64,000 nucleotides of DNA from Halofilum ochraceum (GCF_001614315.2 NZ_LVEG02000009.1:16758-80757); one strand, 5' to 3'; shown: positions 55,501 through 64,000, numbered from the stretch's first letter. The notes: generated by a model not told the origin, from the sequence alone. Program-made: numbers and translations.

Positions 55501-58500
55501 GTCGGCCAGGGTGGCGGTACACCGGGCCCGGGCAGCGCAAGCGCGGCCGCACCCGGTGCCGATTCGTCCGATGGTGGTGGCGCGCGCGCGGCGACGGATG
55601 TAACGACCCAGAGTGCCCTGGCCGACGATGCGTTGGCGCCTTCACCGGATTCCGCCGTTGGTGATCCCGCATTCGAGGAGGCGGCGGCCGCCCCGGCCGA
55701 AGGGGACGAGTCGCAGGAGCAGTCGGCCGCAACGGCCTTCCCCTCCGAGCCCGAAGAGGGGGTGAGCGACGGCTTGGGATACGCAGAGACACCGGCCGTG
55801 GCGGACAGCCCCGAACCGAATGACGACAGCGACCTGCCGCGGGAGGCCGCGGTCGGCGCCGGCGAGGAATCGGCGCTGGAATCGTCGATCGACGATCAGG
55901 CGGCGCCCCGGCAGTCTGCTGCCCACGGCGGCGAACCCGACGCGCGCGCGGAAACGGATGGCCAGGACGCCCCCGAAACGCACAGTGGTCCCGACACGAT
56001 CACGCCGCATACCTCTGGCGATCCGCTTACCGACATCTTCCTGCGCGAAGCGGCCGGCCACCAGACTGTACTGCACCGCGAGCTGGGCCATGCCGGCGAT
56101 GGTACCGGTGCAATCCAGGCGAACGATGACGTCGTGCGTGCGCTGCACACACTGGTCGGCAGCGCCCAGACGGTGGAGGCCGACACGGTCGCCGATTTGA
56201 CCGTGCGCATGGAGCGGATCGTCAAGGCCCACCAGGACCAGGCCTACCAACTGGACGCCGAGACCGTGGCGCTGTTCCAGGAGACGCTGGCGCGGGTCGA
56301 CCAAGCCCTGGCCGCGCTGGCCTCCGGCGAGACGGTGGCGAGCGACGATCTGCGCGCCCGGCTGGACAGTGTGCTCGAGGAAGTCGAACAGGCGCGCGCC
56401 GCCCGCGATGAAGGCGAGAGCGAACTCCTCGACATTTTCATCGAGGAAGGTGACGAGATCCTCGAGACCTGCGACCGCGCAGTGGCCAACTGGCGCGAAG
56501 ACCCCGACGATACGCGGGTCATCCCCGATCTGCAGCGGGGTCTGCATACCCTGAAGGGTGGCGCCCGGATGGCGAACTTTCCGCCCATCGCGGATCTGAC
56601 CCATGAGGTCGAGTCGCTGATCGACGCCGTCGCCGACGGCGACTGCAATCTCAGCGACGATGTCTTCGATCTCCTGCAGGAGGCGGTCGATGCGCTCACC
56701 GTGCTGCTCGAGCAGGCGCGCAACCGCAACGATGTATCGCGCATCGACTGGCTGGTCGATGACCTGCGCACTCTGCGGGAGCAAAGAGGTGGTGGCGCCG
56801 ACCAGCGCAGCGACACGACCGCATCAGACAGCGGTGCGACTGCCGGGGCCGAGGCGATCACCGAAGTGGAGCAAACCGAGACCGGCGGCGACGAGCCCGC
56901 GGACGAGCCCGAGATGCACGAGCGCCCCGAGGCCGCCGAGTCCAGGGCGAGCGAGTCCGCGGCCACGACCTCTCCGGGCTCGGAACAGATTCGGGTCCAG
57001 TCCGAACTGCTCGACAACCTCGTCAACTTCGCCGGCGAGGTCAGTATTTACCACTCGCGTATCAACGAGCAGTTGGGCCAGTACCGGTTCAATATCCAGG
57101 AGTTCGACCAGACGGTAAACCGCCTGCGCGCGCAGCTGCGCGACATGGAGAACGAAACCGAATCGCAGATCCGGTACAGCCACGCCGTCGAACGCGAGCA
57201 GGAACCGAACGAGGGCGAGCGCGACGCCGGCTTCGATCCGCTCGAGTTCGACCGTTATACCCGCCTGCATGAACTCTCGCGTTCCCTGTCGGAATCGGTC
57301 GGTGACCTCGATTCGCTCAAGGAGATCCTCGACAACGTCACCCGCGATGCCGAGACCCTGCTGCTGCAGCAGTCGCGGGTTTCCTCGGAACTCCAGGACG
57401 GCCTGATGCAGACACGCATGGTCCGCTTCGATGGGCTACGCGCGCGCCTTGCCCGAGTGGTGCGGCAGACCGCCAGCACGGTCGGCAAGAAGGTCCAGAT
57501 GGACATGTCCGGTGGCGAACTCGAAGTCGACCGCTCGATCCAGGAACGGATCGTAGCGCCGCTGGAGCACGTATTGCGCAACGCCGTTTCGCACGGCATC
57601 GAGAGCCCCGAAAAGCGGCGCGCCAACGGCAAGCCGGAACAGGGCACCATCCGGCTCGATCTGCACCGCGGCGGCACCGATATCGTGATCGATATCAGCG
57701 ACGACGGTGGGGGCATTGACCCGGCGGCGATCCGCCGCAAGGGTATCGAGAAAGGCCTCATCGACGCGGACGATGAGCGCGACGACAACGAAGTGATCAA
57801 ACTGATCCTGGAGACGGGGTTCTCGACCGCCGACGAGGTCACGCAGATCTCCGGCCGCGGCGTCGGCATGGATGTCGTCGACGCGGAGATCCGCCGCCTC
57901 GGCGGCACGCTGGGGATTCAGACCGAGCTGGGCTCGGGAACGCGCTTTACCGTGCGTCTGCCGGTGACTCTCGCGATCAACCAGGCGGTCATGGTTCAGG
58001 CGGGCGACGACACCTACGCCATCCCGATCGCGTCGATCGAGGGCGTGGCGCAGGTGACCGCCGGCGATCTCAAGGGTTACTACGTCGATCCATCGCAGCA
58101 CTATCATTACGCCGGTAACGACTACCGCGTGCAGCACCTCGGTACGCTCCTGGGGACCAGTGAGCCCCGCCTGGAGAACGAGGACATCAGCTACCCGGTC
58201 ATCATGATCCGCGCCGGCGACGACCGGGTCGCCCTCCATGTCGATGGTCTGGTGGGCCGTCGCGAGGTGGTGGTGAAACCGCTCGGTGCGCCGCTGAACA
58301 TGCTGCCGGGCATCTCCGGTGCCACGATCATGGCCGATGGCGCGGTGGTGCTCATCCTCGATATCGGCGGCCTGCTGCGCACCGAGGAGCGGTTCGTCGC
58401 CAGCGTCGGGCCACGCCTTGGAGAGACCGGCGACGCGGAGGCCGTGGCGGGCGAGGAAGCGGCCGAGGACGCGAAAACCGCGCCCACCGTCCTGGTCGTC

Positions 58501-58869
58501 GACGACTCGATCACGATCCGCAAGGTCACCAACCGTATCCTCGAGCGCAACGGCATAACGGTCGCGACCGCGAAGGACGGGGTCGATGCCCTGTCCTGGA
58601 TGTCGCATACCGTCCCGGACCTCATCCTGCTCGATATCGAGATGCCGCGCATGGATGGCTATGAGGTCGCGACCTATGTCCGTGGCGACGAGCGACTCGC
58701 GGAAGTGCCGATTATCATGATCACCTCGCGCACGGGCGAAAAGCATCGCGAGCGCGCCGAAGGGATCGGCGTCAATCGCTATCTCGGCAAGCCCTATCAG
58801 GAAACGGAACTGATGGAGCACATCAACGCCGTGCTCGCTGAACACGCCGCCGCGGATGCGTCGGCCTGA
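52591..58869 (+). CDS. chpA: Hybrid chemotaxis histidine kinase ChpA
   Basis: 2092 residues. The N-terminal 560 residues are helical Hpt-like modules without a clear phospho-His. Recognisable Hpt centres are His870 (HTLKGGGR) and His1319 (HTLKGGAR); a third at His1186 reads HTLVGSAQ and lacks the Lys. A CheA-type dimerisation and HATPase core (about 1480-1800, with DDGGGID and GRGVGMDVV), a CheW domain (about 1800-1940) and a C-terminal receiver with Asp2015 (LLDIEMPRMDG) follow. Acidic low-complexity linkers separate the modules (about 565-815 and 945-1140). The enzyme should phosphorylate PilG and the PilH proteins. Confidence 0.95.
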   Translation: MTAHQTVEINSIDTVLRELVPLIEEVQRTLQSGLENDRAVADAGEVARRLAEIRGTLQLLDLTGPSTLTAEMQALANAIAEGGLDQVDGALEVLLKAVFKLPDYLDRIRSGRRDVPAVLLPLINEMRRARGQEELDERSVFFPHLERKPASFGAGEDDAALQAAARRLRPRFQRALLGWYRGGDVERHLGELGSVLQELAGATGSPAAVRLWSICGALTESLADQGLEGDNSIKVLMGRVERLLSRLVREGAPALESGIPLELLRNLLYYVARSGSDTAQVREVKRAYQLDELLPDSEARADFEGPNRELLGVVGDGIRDDLAQIKDAVELYVHSDSRSGDTLEGLPERLHQVAETFSMLGLQEAHDTLNDEAEVLARIDEVETAEADQRLQALADVLLRVENDLAALQSGRPVDVADDPDALPIRALPDSEYRPLLSGVVAASLDDLSRVREAIGAYCDDPEAGREAVAEVPDLLDEVHGALAILPLESALPLIEALGRHVRGEFVGRASVPDEQTQVLLADVVAGIEYYLEAVDHDRAGMTHLLESANRAMAALESGGEPETCVEDDQVVIEAPPAGEGSGETADVEVSDAAGPADSAAAPEWDSASDTEEGGDGVDTTAGSRQVDATSSDDGALDEGAIEIGAVDLEDLDTGIDESGTGETAADSDDTFAAGVEEPVGDDETEGTSEAGQDLGSSFALGDEEAGAEVPDTEAPDTEAPDTEAPDIEAPDIEAPDIEAPDTAADEHGDGEAAASDRPGTPMSEETPGEAAEPADYSSDEAASGTPPAAGQVEETATEEAGGPRGAGIDPGASGSSQLAILGEDADDEIVEVFVEEALGELDKINENLPRWKSNPGDEEALIVVRRAYHTLKGGGRLIGAELIGEFSWSMENMLNRVIDHSIDSTSAVSDTLDEAAAALPQLIEQLQGNRAPIAGIDDLIERAHALSRGEQGPPPTGGDGPGGGSGSGGVGQGGGTPGPGSASAAAPGADSSDGGGARAATDVTTQSALADDALAPSPDSAVGDPAFEEAAAAPAEGDESQEQSAATAFPSEPEEGVSDGLGYAETPAVADSPEPNDDSDLPREAAVGAGEESALESSIDDQAAPRQSAAHGGEPDARAETDGQDAPETHSGPDTITPHTSGDPLTDIFLREAAGHQTVLHRELGHAGDGTGAIQANDDVVRALHTLVGSAQTVEADTVADLTVRMERIVKAHQDQAYQLDAETVALFQETLARVDQALAALASGETVASDDLRARLDSVLEEVEQARAARDEGESELLDIFIEEGDEILETCDRAVANWREDPDDTRVIPDLQRGLHTLKGGARMANFPPIADLTHEVESLIDAVADGDCNLSDDVFDLLQEAVDALTVLLEQARNRNDVSRIDWLVDDLRTLREQRGGGADQRSDTTASDSGATAGAEAITEVEQTETGGDEPADEPEMHERPEAAESRASESAATTSPGSEQIRVQSELLDNLVNFAGEVSIYHSRINEQLGQYRFNIQEFDQTVNRLRAQLRDMENETESQIRYSHAVEREQEPNEGERDAGFDPLEFDRYTRLHELSRSLSESVGDLDSLKEILDNVTRDAETLLLQQSRVSSELQDGLMQTRMVRFDGLRARLARVVRQTASTVGKKVQMDMSGGELEVDRSIQERIVAPLEHVLRNAVSHGIESPEKRRANGKPEQGTIRLDLHRGGTDIVIDISDDGGGIDPAAIRRKGIEKGLIDADDERDDNEVIKLILETGFSTADEVTQISGRGVGMDVVDAEIRRLGGTLGIQTELGSGTRFTVRLPVTLAINQAVMVQAGDDTYAIPIASIEGVAQVTAGDLKGYYVDPSQHYHYAGNDYRVQHLGTLLGTSEPRLENEDISYPVIMIRAGDDRVALHVDGLVGRREVVVKPLGAPLNMLPGISGATIMADGAVVLILDIGGLLRTEERFVASVGPRLGETGDAEAVAGEEAAEDAKTAPTVLVVDDSITIRKVTNRILERNGITVATAKDGVDALSWMSHTVPDLILLDIEMPRMDGYEVATYVRGDERLAEVPIIMITSRTGEKHRERAEGIGVNRYLGKPYQETELMEHINAVLAEHAAADASA
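54721..54825 (+). repeat. 15-bp tandem repeat inside chpA
   Basis: Seven consecutive 15-bp units, each encoding PDTEA or PDIEA (the last PDTAA), in the first acidic linker of ChpA, at about residues 711-745. The units differ by single bases; copy number could change without frame loss. Confidence 0.95.
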
Positions 58870-58871
58870 CC

Positions 58872-59345
58872 ATGGCGGCCGCCGAGCAGCTCAAGTGTCT
58901 GGTCCTGCCCGTGCAGGGACCGCCCGTGCTCGTGCCGAACTCGGCGGTCGCGGAAATCATTACGCAACAGGACATCGCGCCCCCCGAGGACGCGCCGGAC
59001 TGGTTCCTCGGGACGGGACGCTGGCGTGGCACCGAGATTCCGCTCATCTCCCTGGACCGGCTCACCGGTGAGCGCGAGGATGCGCCGGCACCGGCCGGTC
59101 GGTTCGTCGTCCTGTTCGGGCTAGAGGAAGGCGGCGCCCCCGGATTCTATGGCATCCGTATTGAATCTCTGCCCCGCACGGAGACGCTCGACAACGAACG
59201 GCTCCGCCCATCCGATGAATCCCCGCATCCGAGTGAGTTCATCCAGGCCCGCGCCGTGATCGGCGGCGACCGTGAGTGCCTGATCCCCGACTTCGACGCG
59301 CTGGGACGTACACTCGGGCGGTACCGGGCGGGCCGAGCTGACTGA
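58872..59345 (+). CDS. chpC: CheW-domain protein ChpC
   Basis: 157 residues, one CheW-like domain (CLVLPVQGPPVLVPNSAVAE at the start, WRGTEIPLISLDRL in the middle). ChpC couples additional inputs to ChpA in pseudomonads. It starts two bases after the chpA stop. There is no chpB methylesterase between chpA and chpC, unlike in P. aeruginosa. Confidence 0.88.
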   Translation: MAAAEQLKCLVLPVQGPPVLVPNSAVAEIITQQDIAPPEDAPDWFLGTGRWRGTEIPLISLDRLTGEREDAPAPAGRFVVLFGLEEGGAPGFYGIRIESLPRTETLDNERLRPSDESPHPSEFIQARAVIGGDRECLIPDFDALGRTLGRYRAGRAD

Positions 59346-59378
59346 AGCCGCACATCCCGGTTGGTCAGCCCGACTGCT

Positions 59379-60113
59379 TCAGCCCAGATCCCCGTACAGT
59401 CCCTGCAAAAGCGCGAGAGCGGCGACCGCGGCCGTTTCCGTGCGCAGGGTGCGTGGGCCGAGGCGTATGCCCTCACAACCCGCTGTGTACGCTGCATCCC
59501 GCTCGGCGGGACTGAAACCGCCCTCCGGGCCAGCGATCAGCGTCAGTCCGGTGGTCGCCGCAATCTCACCGGGTGCGCGATGGCCTGTCGGGTCGAGCAG
59601 CACGTGCGGCCTGGCGGTGGTGTCGGTCTGGGTAAGCCATTCGCGGAAGCTGCATTGTGCCGCGAGCGTGGGCAGGCGCGTACGTCCCGACTGCGCCGCT
59701 GACGCCGCGATCACGCCTTGCCAGTGGCGGGCTTTTTTCGCGATCCGTTCGCCGGCGGGGGCTGCCTGCGTTCGCTCCATGACGACGGGGATGATGTGGG
59801 CCACACCGAGTTCCACGCTTTTCTCCAGGGTGTAGTCCATGCGCTGTCCGCGCGAGATGCCCTGGATGAGCGTGAGTTCGAGTGGCGACTCGGTGGCCCG
59901 CGTCTCGAAGGATTCGATCACGGCCGCAGCCCGCTGTTTGCCCTCGACCTCGAGGCGTCCGTGCCAGTCGCCGGCTGCTCCGTTGAACAGGCGGATGGCC
60001 GCGCCATCGGGGAGGCGCAGCACGCGCAGGAAGTGGTGGGCCGTCGTATCCGGCAGTGTCACGCGGTTGCCGACCGCGAGGTCCGTGTCGATATGGGCGC
60101 GCGGTACGCGCAT
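59379..60113 (-). CDS. rsmE: 16S rRNA m3U1498 methyltransferase RsmE
   Basis: 244 residues. The PUA-like N-terminal domain (about 1-70, with HHFLRVLRL) precedes the SPOUT methyltransferase domain, with LIQGISRGQRMDYTLEKSVE, the IPVVMERTQ strand and the SAM-knot LIAGPEGGFSPAERDAA and LGPRTLRTETAAV. Start ATG overlaps the bioA stop by one base (TGATG), so they are coupled. Confidence 0.95.
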   Translation of the reverse strand: MRVPRAHIDTDLAVGNRVTLPDTTAHHFLRVLRLPDGAAIRLFNGAAGDWHGRLEVEGKQRAAAVIESFETRATESPLELTLIQGISRGQRMDYTLEKSVELGVAHIIPVVMERTQAAPAGERIAKKARHWQGVIAASAAQSGRTRLPTLAAQCSFREWLTQTDTTARPHVLLDPTGHRAPGEIAATTGLTLIAGPEGGFSPAERDAAYTAGCEGIRLGPRTLRTETAAVAALALLQGLYGDLG

Positions 60114-61465
60114 CAGTCGGCGGTCGCGCGATCAACCCCTTCACGCGCCGTCGCGACGAGGTGGCGGATCTCGTCGGGCGTGATCACGTACGGGGGCATG
60201 AAGTAGGTCACGTTGCCGAGCGGGCGCAGCAGGCACCCGCGCGTCAGTCCGTGGCGATAGACGCGCAGTCCGCGTCGCTCCTGCCACGGGAACGGCTGGT
60301 TTCTGTCGCCGTCGCGGCACATCTCGATCGCGCCGATCATGCCGTGCTGGCGGATATCGCCGACGTGGGGGTGGTCCCCGAACGCCTCGTGGAGACTGTC
60401 GTGCAGCACCTGCGCGAGTTCGCGGTTGCGGGCGATGACGTCGTCGGTCTCGAAGATCTCGATGGTGGCGAGCGCTGCCCGACAGGCGAGCGGGTTCCCC
60501 GTATAGCTGTGCGAATGGAGAAACGCGCGCAGGGTTTCGAAATCGTCGTAGAAGGCGGCGTAGACGTCCTCGGTCGTCACCACGGCGCACAACGGCAGGT
60601 AGCCGCCAGTGATGCCCTTGGACAGGCACATGAAATCCGGTGCGATCCCGGCCTGTTCGCACGCGAACATCGTCCCGGTACGGCCGAAGCCGACCGCGAT
60701 CTCATCCGCGATCAGGTGCACGCCATGGCGGTCACAGGCCTCGCGCAGCAGTTCCAGGTAGACCGGATCGTACATGCGCATCTGCCCGGCGCACTGCACC
60801 AGCGGCTCGACGATCACCGCGCAGGCCTCGTGTGCGTGCTCCGCGAGCGCCGCCTCCATTTGCGCGAACATTTTTCGCGAGTGTGCTTCCCAGGATTCTC
60901 CTTCGTCCCGGTGGAAGCAGTCCGGCCCCTCGACGATGATCGAATCCATCAGGAGCGGGCTGTAGGTCTTTTTGAACAGATCGACGTCGCCGACGGCGAG
61001 GGCACCCAGCGTCTCGCCGTGGTAGCTGTTCGTCAGCGCAATGAATTTCGTCTTCTCGCCACGCCCGGAGTTGCGCCAGTAGTGGTAGCTCATCTTCAGC
61101 GCCGCCTCGATGCCCGACGAGCCGTTGTCGGCGTAGAAACAGCGTGTCAGGCCCTCGGGCGTAACCTCGGCGAGTTTCTCGGACAGGCGGATCACCGGCT
61201 CATGGGTGAACCCGGCCATCATCACGTGCTCGACGTGTTCCAGCTGATCGGCGATGGCCGCGTTGATGCGCGGATTCGCGTGGCCGAAGAGATTGACCCA
61301 CCAGGAACTCACCGCGTCGATATAGCGATTACCGTCATAATCCTCGAGATATACGCCTTCCCCGCGCCGAAACGGAATCGGCGGGAGCGTCTCCAGATCC
61401 TTCATCTGCGTGCAGGGATGCCACACCCGGGCAAGGTCGCGTGCTACGAGCGTCTGGTTATTCAC
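60113..61465 (-). CDS. bioA: Adenosylmethionine-8-amino-7-oxononanoate aminotransferase
   Basis: 450 residues, class III PLP aminotransferase. WHPCTQMKDLE at the N-terminus and VSSWWVNLFGHANPRIN are BioA signatures; the PLP Lys is in LSKGITGGYLPL and the Asp in LIADEIAVGFGRTG. It uses SAM as amino donor in biotin synthesis. Translation appears to start at GTG. It is followed by rsmE, as in pseudomonads; no other bio gene is here. Confidence 0.95.
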   Translation of the reverse strand: MNNQTLVARDLARVWHPCTQMKDLETLPPIPFRRGEGVYLEDYDGNRYIDAVSSWWVNLFGHANPRINAAIADQLEHVEHVMMAGFTHEPVIRLSEKLAEVTPEGLTRCFYADNGSSGIEAALKMSYHYWRNSGRGEKTKFIALTNSYHGETLGALAVGDVDLFKKTYSPLLMDSIIVEGPDCFHRDEGESWEAHSRKMFAQMEAALAEHAHEACAVIVEPLVQCAGQMRMYDPVYLELLREACDRHGVHLIADEIAVGFGRTGTMFACEQAGIAPDFMCLSKGITGGYLPLCAVVTTEDVYAAFYDDFETLRAFLHSHSYTGNPLACRAALATIEIFETDDVIARNRELAQVLHDSLHEAFGDHPHVGDIRQHGMIGAIEMCRDGDRNQPFPWQERRGLRVYRHGLTRGCLLRPLGNVTYFMPPYVITPDEIRHLVATAREGVDRATAD

Positions 61466-61766
61466 TTGATTTCAACCGATGTCGATACCGAAACGGGAAT
61501 GTCTGGATGAACCGCGGTGGGCTCGTATGCCGGCCGGCTGACGATGGGGAATGCGAAACCGGGGACGACGGCAAATGTTCTTGTGTATTTTGGACTGGCC
61601 TCCGGCGGCTCGCCGAGCGAGGACAGCGTGCGTTCTTTCGGCGCTGCCATCGGCCTCGGTGTACCAACACCCCGCGCCCCGCACAGGTCGACCGGCAGCA
61701 ATGACGGTGACGCGCCGAGTCGCCGCGCGCCGGGTGAGGCAGGCGGCGGCTCGGGCGTTTACTCTG
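61466..61766. other. Gap between bioA and the Ig-like lipoprotein gene
   Basis: 301 bases. Several open frames cross it but none has convincing composition or a ribosome site, and I see no repeat of the families found elsewhere. It must hold the bioA promoter and the end of the upstream lipoprotein transcript. Confidence 0.5.
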
Positions 61767-63671
61767 TCAGTCTGGCGATGAGCAGGAGGCGTCGGTTCCG
61801 TAGGGACTATCGGCTTGGCCCCCCGGTGGCGCCTGATCCGTATCTTCAACGTCGTCTGCAAGAGCAACGAGTCGGATTTCCGAGGTGTCGGTGAACGCCG
61901 TGCCTGCGCTGTTTTCCACGCTGACCTCCAGCCGCACGCGTGCCCACTGTGCCTCCGATTTCGGATAGGTCAGATCGAACGAGGCTCGACCATCACTTCC
62001 CGTCGTCAGCGAATTCGTCGACAGGCCTGGGAGGTCCGGTTCGAGATTGTCATCGTCATCCAGGTCCTCCCCGGAGTCGATCGAGTTATCGAAGTCGGTG
62101 TCTTCGTTATCGCATACGGCGGCTTCCGAGGCAACGTAACTATCGCCGCTCTCAGTCCACTGTCCTTTGATGAATTTCAGTGGTACGACATTGACGGTCA
62201 CGTCGCGGCCGGCCGCTGGCGACCCGGCGGAATTCGTTACGATGACCGTCCACGGCTGGGAATAGGTGGTGACATCGGAAGAAATCTCGTTCCCCGTACC
62301 CAGGGAGACCCCGAGAGCGGTGCCGGAGACCGTCAAGGTGGTATCGTCGCTGATCGATGTGCCCCTCACGGTCGAAATGAGCCTGACGCCGTTCTGCCCG
62401 CTGATCGTCGATCCGGCCGTGAACACCGTCTGCGCTTCACCGTCCTCGTCGGTGACCGAGCTTACCTGCGAGAGCGATCCCTGCGACGGGTCGGCATCGA
62501 TAGCGAAATCGATCGTGGCGTCGGCGACCGGGTTGCCGGTGGGATCTTTGACCAGCGCCGTGATTGGCGTGGAGCCGTTGGGCGGGATCTGGGCCGATTC
62601 GCTCGTGAGTGTCACGGCGTCGGGGTTGGTGCCAACGAAGTCGAAGCTGATATCGGATGCTGCCCCGAGTGCACTCGCTGCGGCGCTGACGGTTGCCGGA
62701 CCGGCGCTGGCCGAACTCAGCTGGACGGTCGCTACACCGCCAGCCGCGTTCGTATTGGTAGTGCTTGCCCCCGAGCCGACGAATTGGCCGCGCGTGGTCT
62801 GAAATTCGACGTTTTCGCTACCGCCGACACCAGAGCCCGTCAGTTCTATTTCGATCGTGTGGTTCGTATTGACGGCCAGACCGTCATTCCGGTCTGCGGC
62901 CGATGGCTGGAGAAAGGCAAGACTGTTCTGGACGATGTCGAAATCAGCCGTCTGAGTAATGCCGCTGCCCTCCACGGTCAATCGATCACTCGTGCCGCTC
63001 GATGTCGCGTCGACCGTGAACGCGACGCGGCCCTGCGAATCCGTCTGTGCATTCGCCGGCGTAACGGTAGCCCCCGAATCCGTTTCGGCCGATAGCTGCA
63101 CGTTATTGATACCCTCGCCGTCGGAGTCTGTCAGCGTCGCTACGAACGTACCTTCCTCACCGGCCGAGATCGAGGATGGTCCGGTGAGGCCGAGGTTGTT
63201 CCCGGCTACCTGCAGTTGAATTTCATCGGTGGCCCCGCTCGGGACACTGGTGGTGACGGTGATCGTGCGTTCCTGTTGATTCGAGCCTGAGGAGAGCGTT
63301 GCCGTCGCCTTGCCGGCCCCGTCGGTCGTTCCGTTGGTCACCCGCAGTTCACCGCTGTCCGCGCCGAAATTGACACTGACCCCTTCGCGGACCACGTTGT
63401 CCGCGTCCTTGACGGTCGCTGTCAGGTCGACTGCCACATTGCCGGAACTGGGAATGTCGGCGCGACCTGCGGCGAGTTCCACGGAGGCTTGCCCGTCAGA
63501 GGTTTGCCCGTCGCCCGAATTGCCGCCGCCAGAACCGGAACCATCACTGCTTCCGCTGTCCCCGCGGCCCCCGCAAGCAGTGACAAGCACCGTCATCAGG
63601 ACCATGCCGCCAATCAACCTCCAGCAACGGACATTGCCGGTGCTCCCACTCTCCCTGATCCATTGGTGCAC
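61767..63671 (-). CDS. Large lipoprotein with tandem bacterial Ig-like (Big_1/invasin-type) domains
   Basis: 634 residues from the GTG at 63671, which has GGGGAGG six bases upstream; an ATG at 63692 is possible. A lipoprotein signal ends LVTAC, followed by a Gly/Ser-rich linker. Four to five Ig-like modules of about 95 residues follow, each with the pattern of a VTLTA-type strand and DGxGxAxATLSS-type turn (for example TTDGAGKATATLSS and TDEDGEAQTVFTA). An Asp-rich insert near the C-terminus (DFDNSIDSGEDLDDDD) looks calcium-binding. Cys pairs frame it. Surface exposure and adhesion are plausible; function is unknown. Confidence 0.75.
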   Translation of the reverse strand: MHQWIRESGSTGNVRCWRLIGGMVLMTVLVTACGGRGDSGSSDGSGSGGGNSGDGQTSDGQASVELAAGRADIPSSGNVAVDLTATVKDADNVVREGVSVNFGADSGELRVTNGTTDGAGKATATLSSGSNQQERTITVTTSVPSGATDEIQLQVAGNNLGLTGPSSISAGEEGTFVATLTDSDGEGINNVQLSAETDSGATVTPANAQTDSQGRVAFTVDATSSGTSDRLTVEGSGITQTADFDIVQNSLAFLQPSAADRNDGLAVNTNHTIEIELTGSGVGGSENVEFQTTRGQFVGSGASTTNTNAAGGVATVQLSSASAGPATVSAAASALGAASDISFDFVGTNPDAVTLTSESAQIPPNGSTPITALVKDPTGNPVADATIDFAIDADPSQGSLSQVSSVTDEDGEAQTVFTAGSTISGQNGVRLISTVRGTSISDDTTLTVSGTALGVSLGTGNEISSDVTTYSQPWTVIVTNSAGSPAAGRDVTVNVVPLKFIKGQWTESGDSYVASEAAVCDNEDTDFDNSIDSGEDLDDDDNLEPDLPGLSTNSLTTGSDGRASFDLTYPKSEAQWARVRLEVSVENSAGTAFTDTSEIRLVALADDVEDTDQAPPGGQADSPYGTDASCSSPD

Positions 63672-63840
63672 TGACTGCCTCCCCATTGCCATTGACGATG
63701 CTCGACGAGCGTTATTTTGGCAAAAAGTCTACCGGATCAATGCGGTGAGCGCATCCCGGTGCGACCGGCCCGAAAGGGCCGGCCGGCAAGGGCACCATAG
63801 TGAGGAATGGGGACACTCGGGCGAGTCTGGGATCGCCTGA

Positions 63841-64000
<160 letters not shown>

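Noticed and set aside
61517..61894. 125-codon plus-strand frame between bioA and the lipoprotein gene
   Set aside because: It overlaps the end of the lipoprotein gene and has no ribosome site; the second half is a run of Arg-rich antisense.
63765..63782. Hairpin CCGGCCC-GAAA-GGGCCGG taken as ahcY terminator
   Set aside because: It has no T run on either strand, so it is mentioned only with ahcY and not called as a terminator.

Overview
The window reads as chromosomal core of a high-GC gammaproteobacterium. The strongest evidence is gene order. The block metW-metX-yggU-yggT-proC-pilT-pilU, then pyrC'-pyrB-pyrR-ruvX-yqgE-tonB-gshB-pilG-pilH-pilI-pilJ-chpA-chpC-rsmE-bioA, follows the order I recall for Pseudomonas aeruginosa (about PA0389 to PA0420). 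Important differences are no yggS between proC and pilT, no pilK or chpB in the Chp cluster, an extra pilU-type ATPase and an extra pilH. Several proteins are acidic and there is a quaternary-amine type binding protein, so a halotolerant lineage such as Ectothiorhodospiraceae or a relative is possible. That placement is inference.

Layout. 1-5.2 kb: the end of a glutathionyl-hydroquinone reductase, dodecin, a phosphatase-rhomboid-SDR operon, two acetyltransferases, a SelW-like protein and an RDD protein. 5.2-7.5 kb: typA and a cold-shock gene with a clear terminator. 7.9-12.6 kb: cysB, a TauE-type anion exporter, a lytic transglycosylase with two solute-binding domains, and hsp20 behind a sigma32-like promoter. 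12.7-16.7 kb: moaE-moaD divergent from moaC, a DUF2333 protein, mutY and tRNA-Phe. 16.7-22.5 kb: an apparently more AT-rich accessory stretch next to tRNA-Phe, holding a GntR regulator, an aldehyde dehydrogenase, a 3-hydroxyisobutyrate-dehydrogenase-like enzyme and a divergent choline/betaine-type binding protein without permease or ATPase; a palindromic operator lies between the divergent arms. 22.5-27.7 kb: thrC, an aldo/keto reductase, a flavodoxin-fold oxidoreductase divergent from a LysR regulator, and small hypothetical genes. 28-33.8 kb: type II secretion genes gspC-D-E-F. 34-38.7 kb: hspQ, a TerB-like gene, metXW, yggU, yggT and proC. 39-42.3 kb: three pilus-retraction ATPases in tandem. 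42.3-48.2 kb: pyrimidine operon, ruvX, yqgE, tonB and gshB. 48.5-59.3 kb: the Pil-Chp chemosensory cluster ending in a 2092-residue ChpA. 59.4-64 kb: rsmE, bioA, a large Ig-like lipoprotein and the end of ahcY.

The pilus ATPases and the Chp pathway belong together: PilJ senses, PilI and ChpC couple to ChpA, and ChpA phosphorylates PilG and the two PilH proteins that set pilus extension and retraction. The gene-poor gaps carry short interspersed repeats of at least two families, usually as inverted pairs. I see no CRISPR array, insertion sequence, phage or integrase. The least explained unit is the GntR / ALDH / HIBADH / orphan binding-protein module at 17.4-22 kb.
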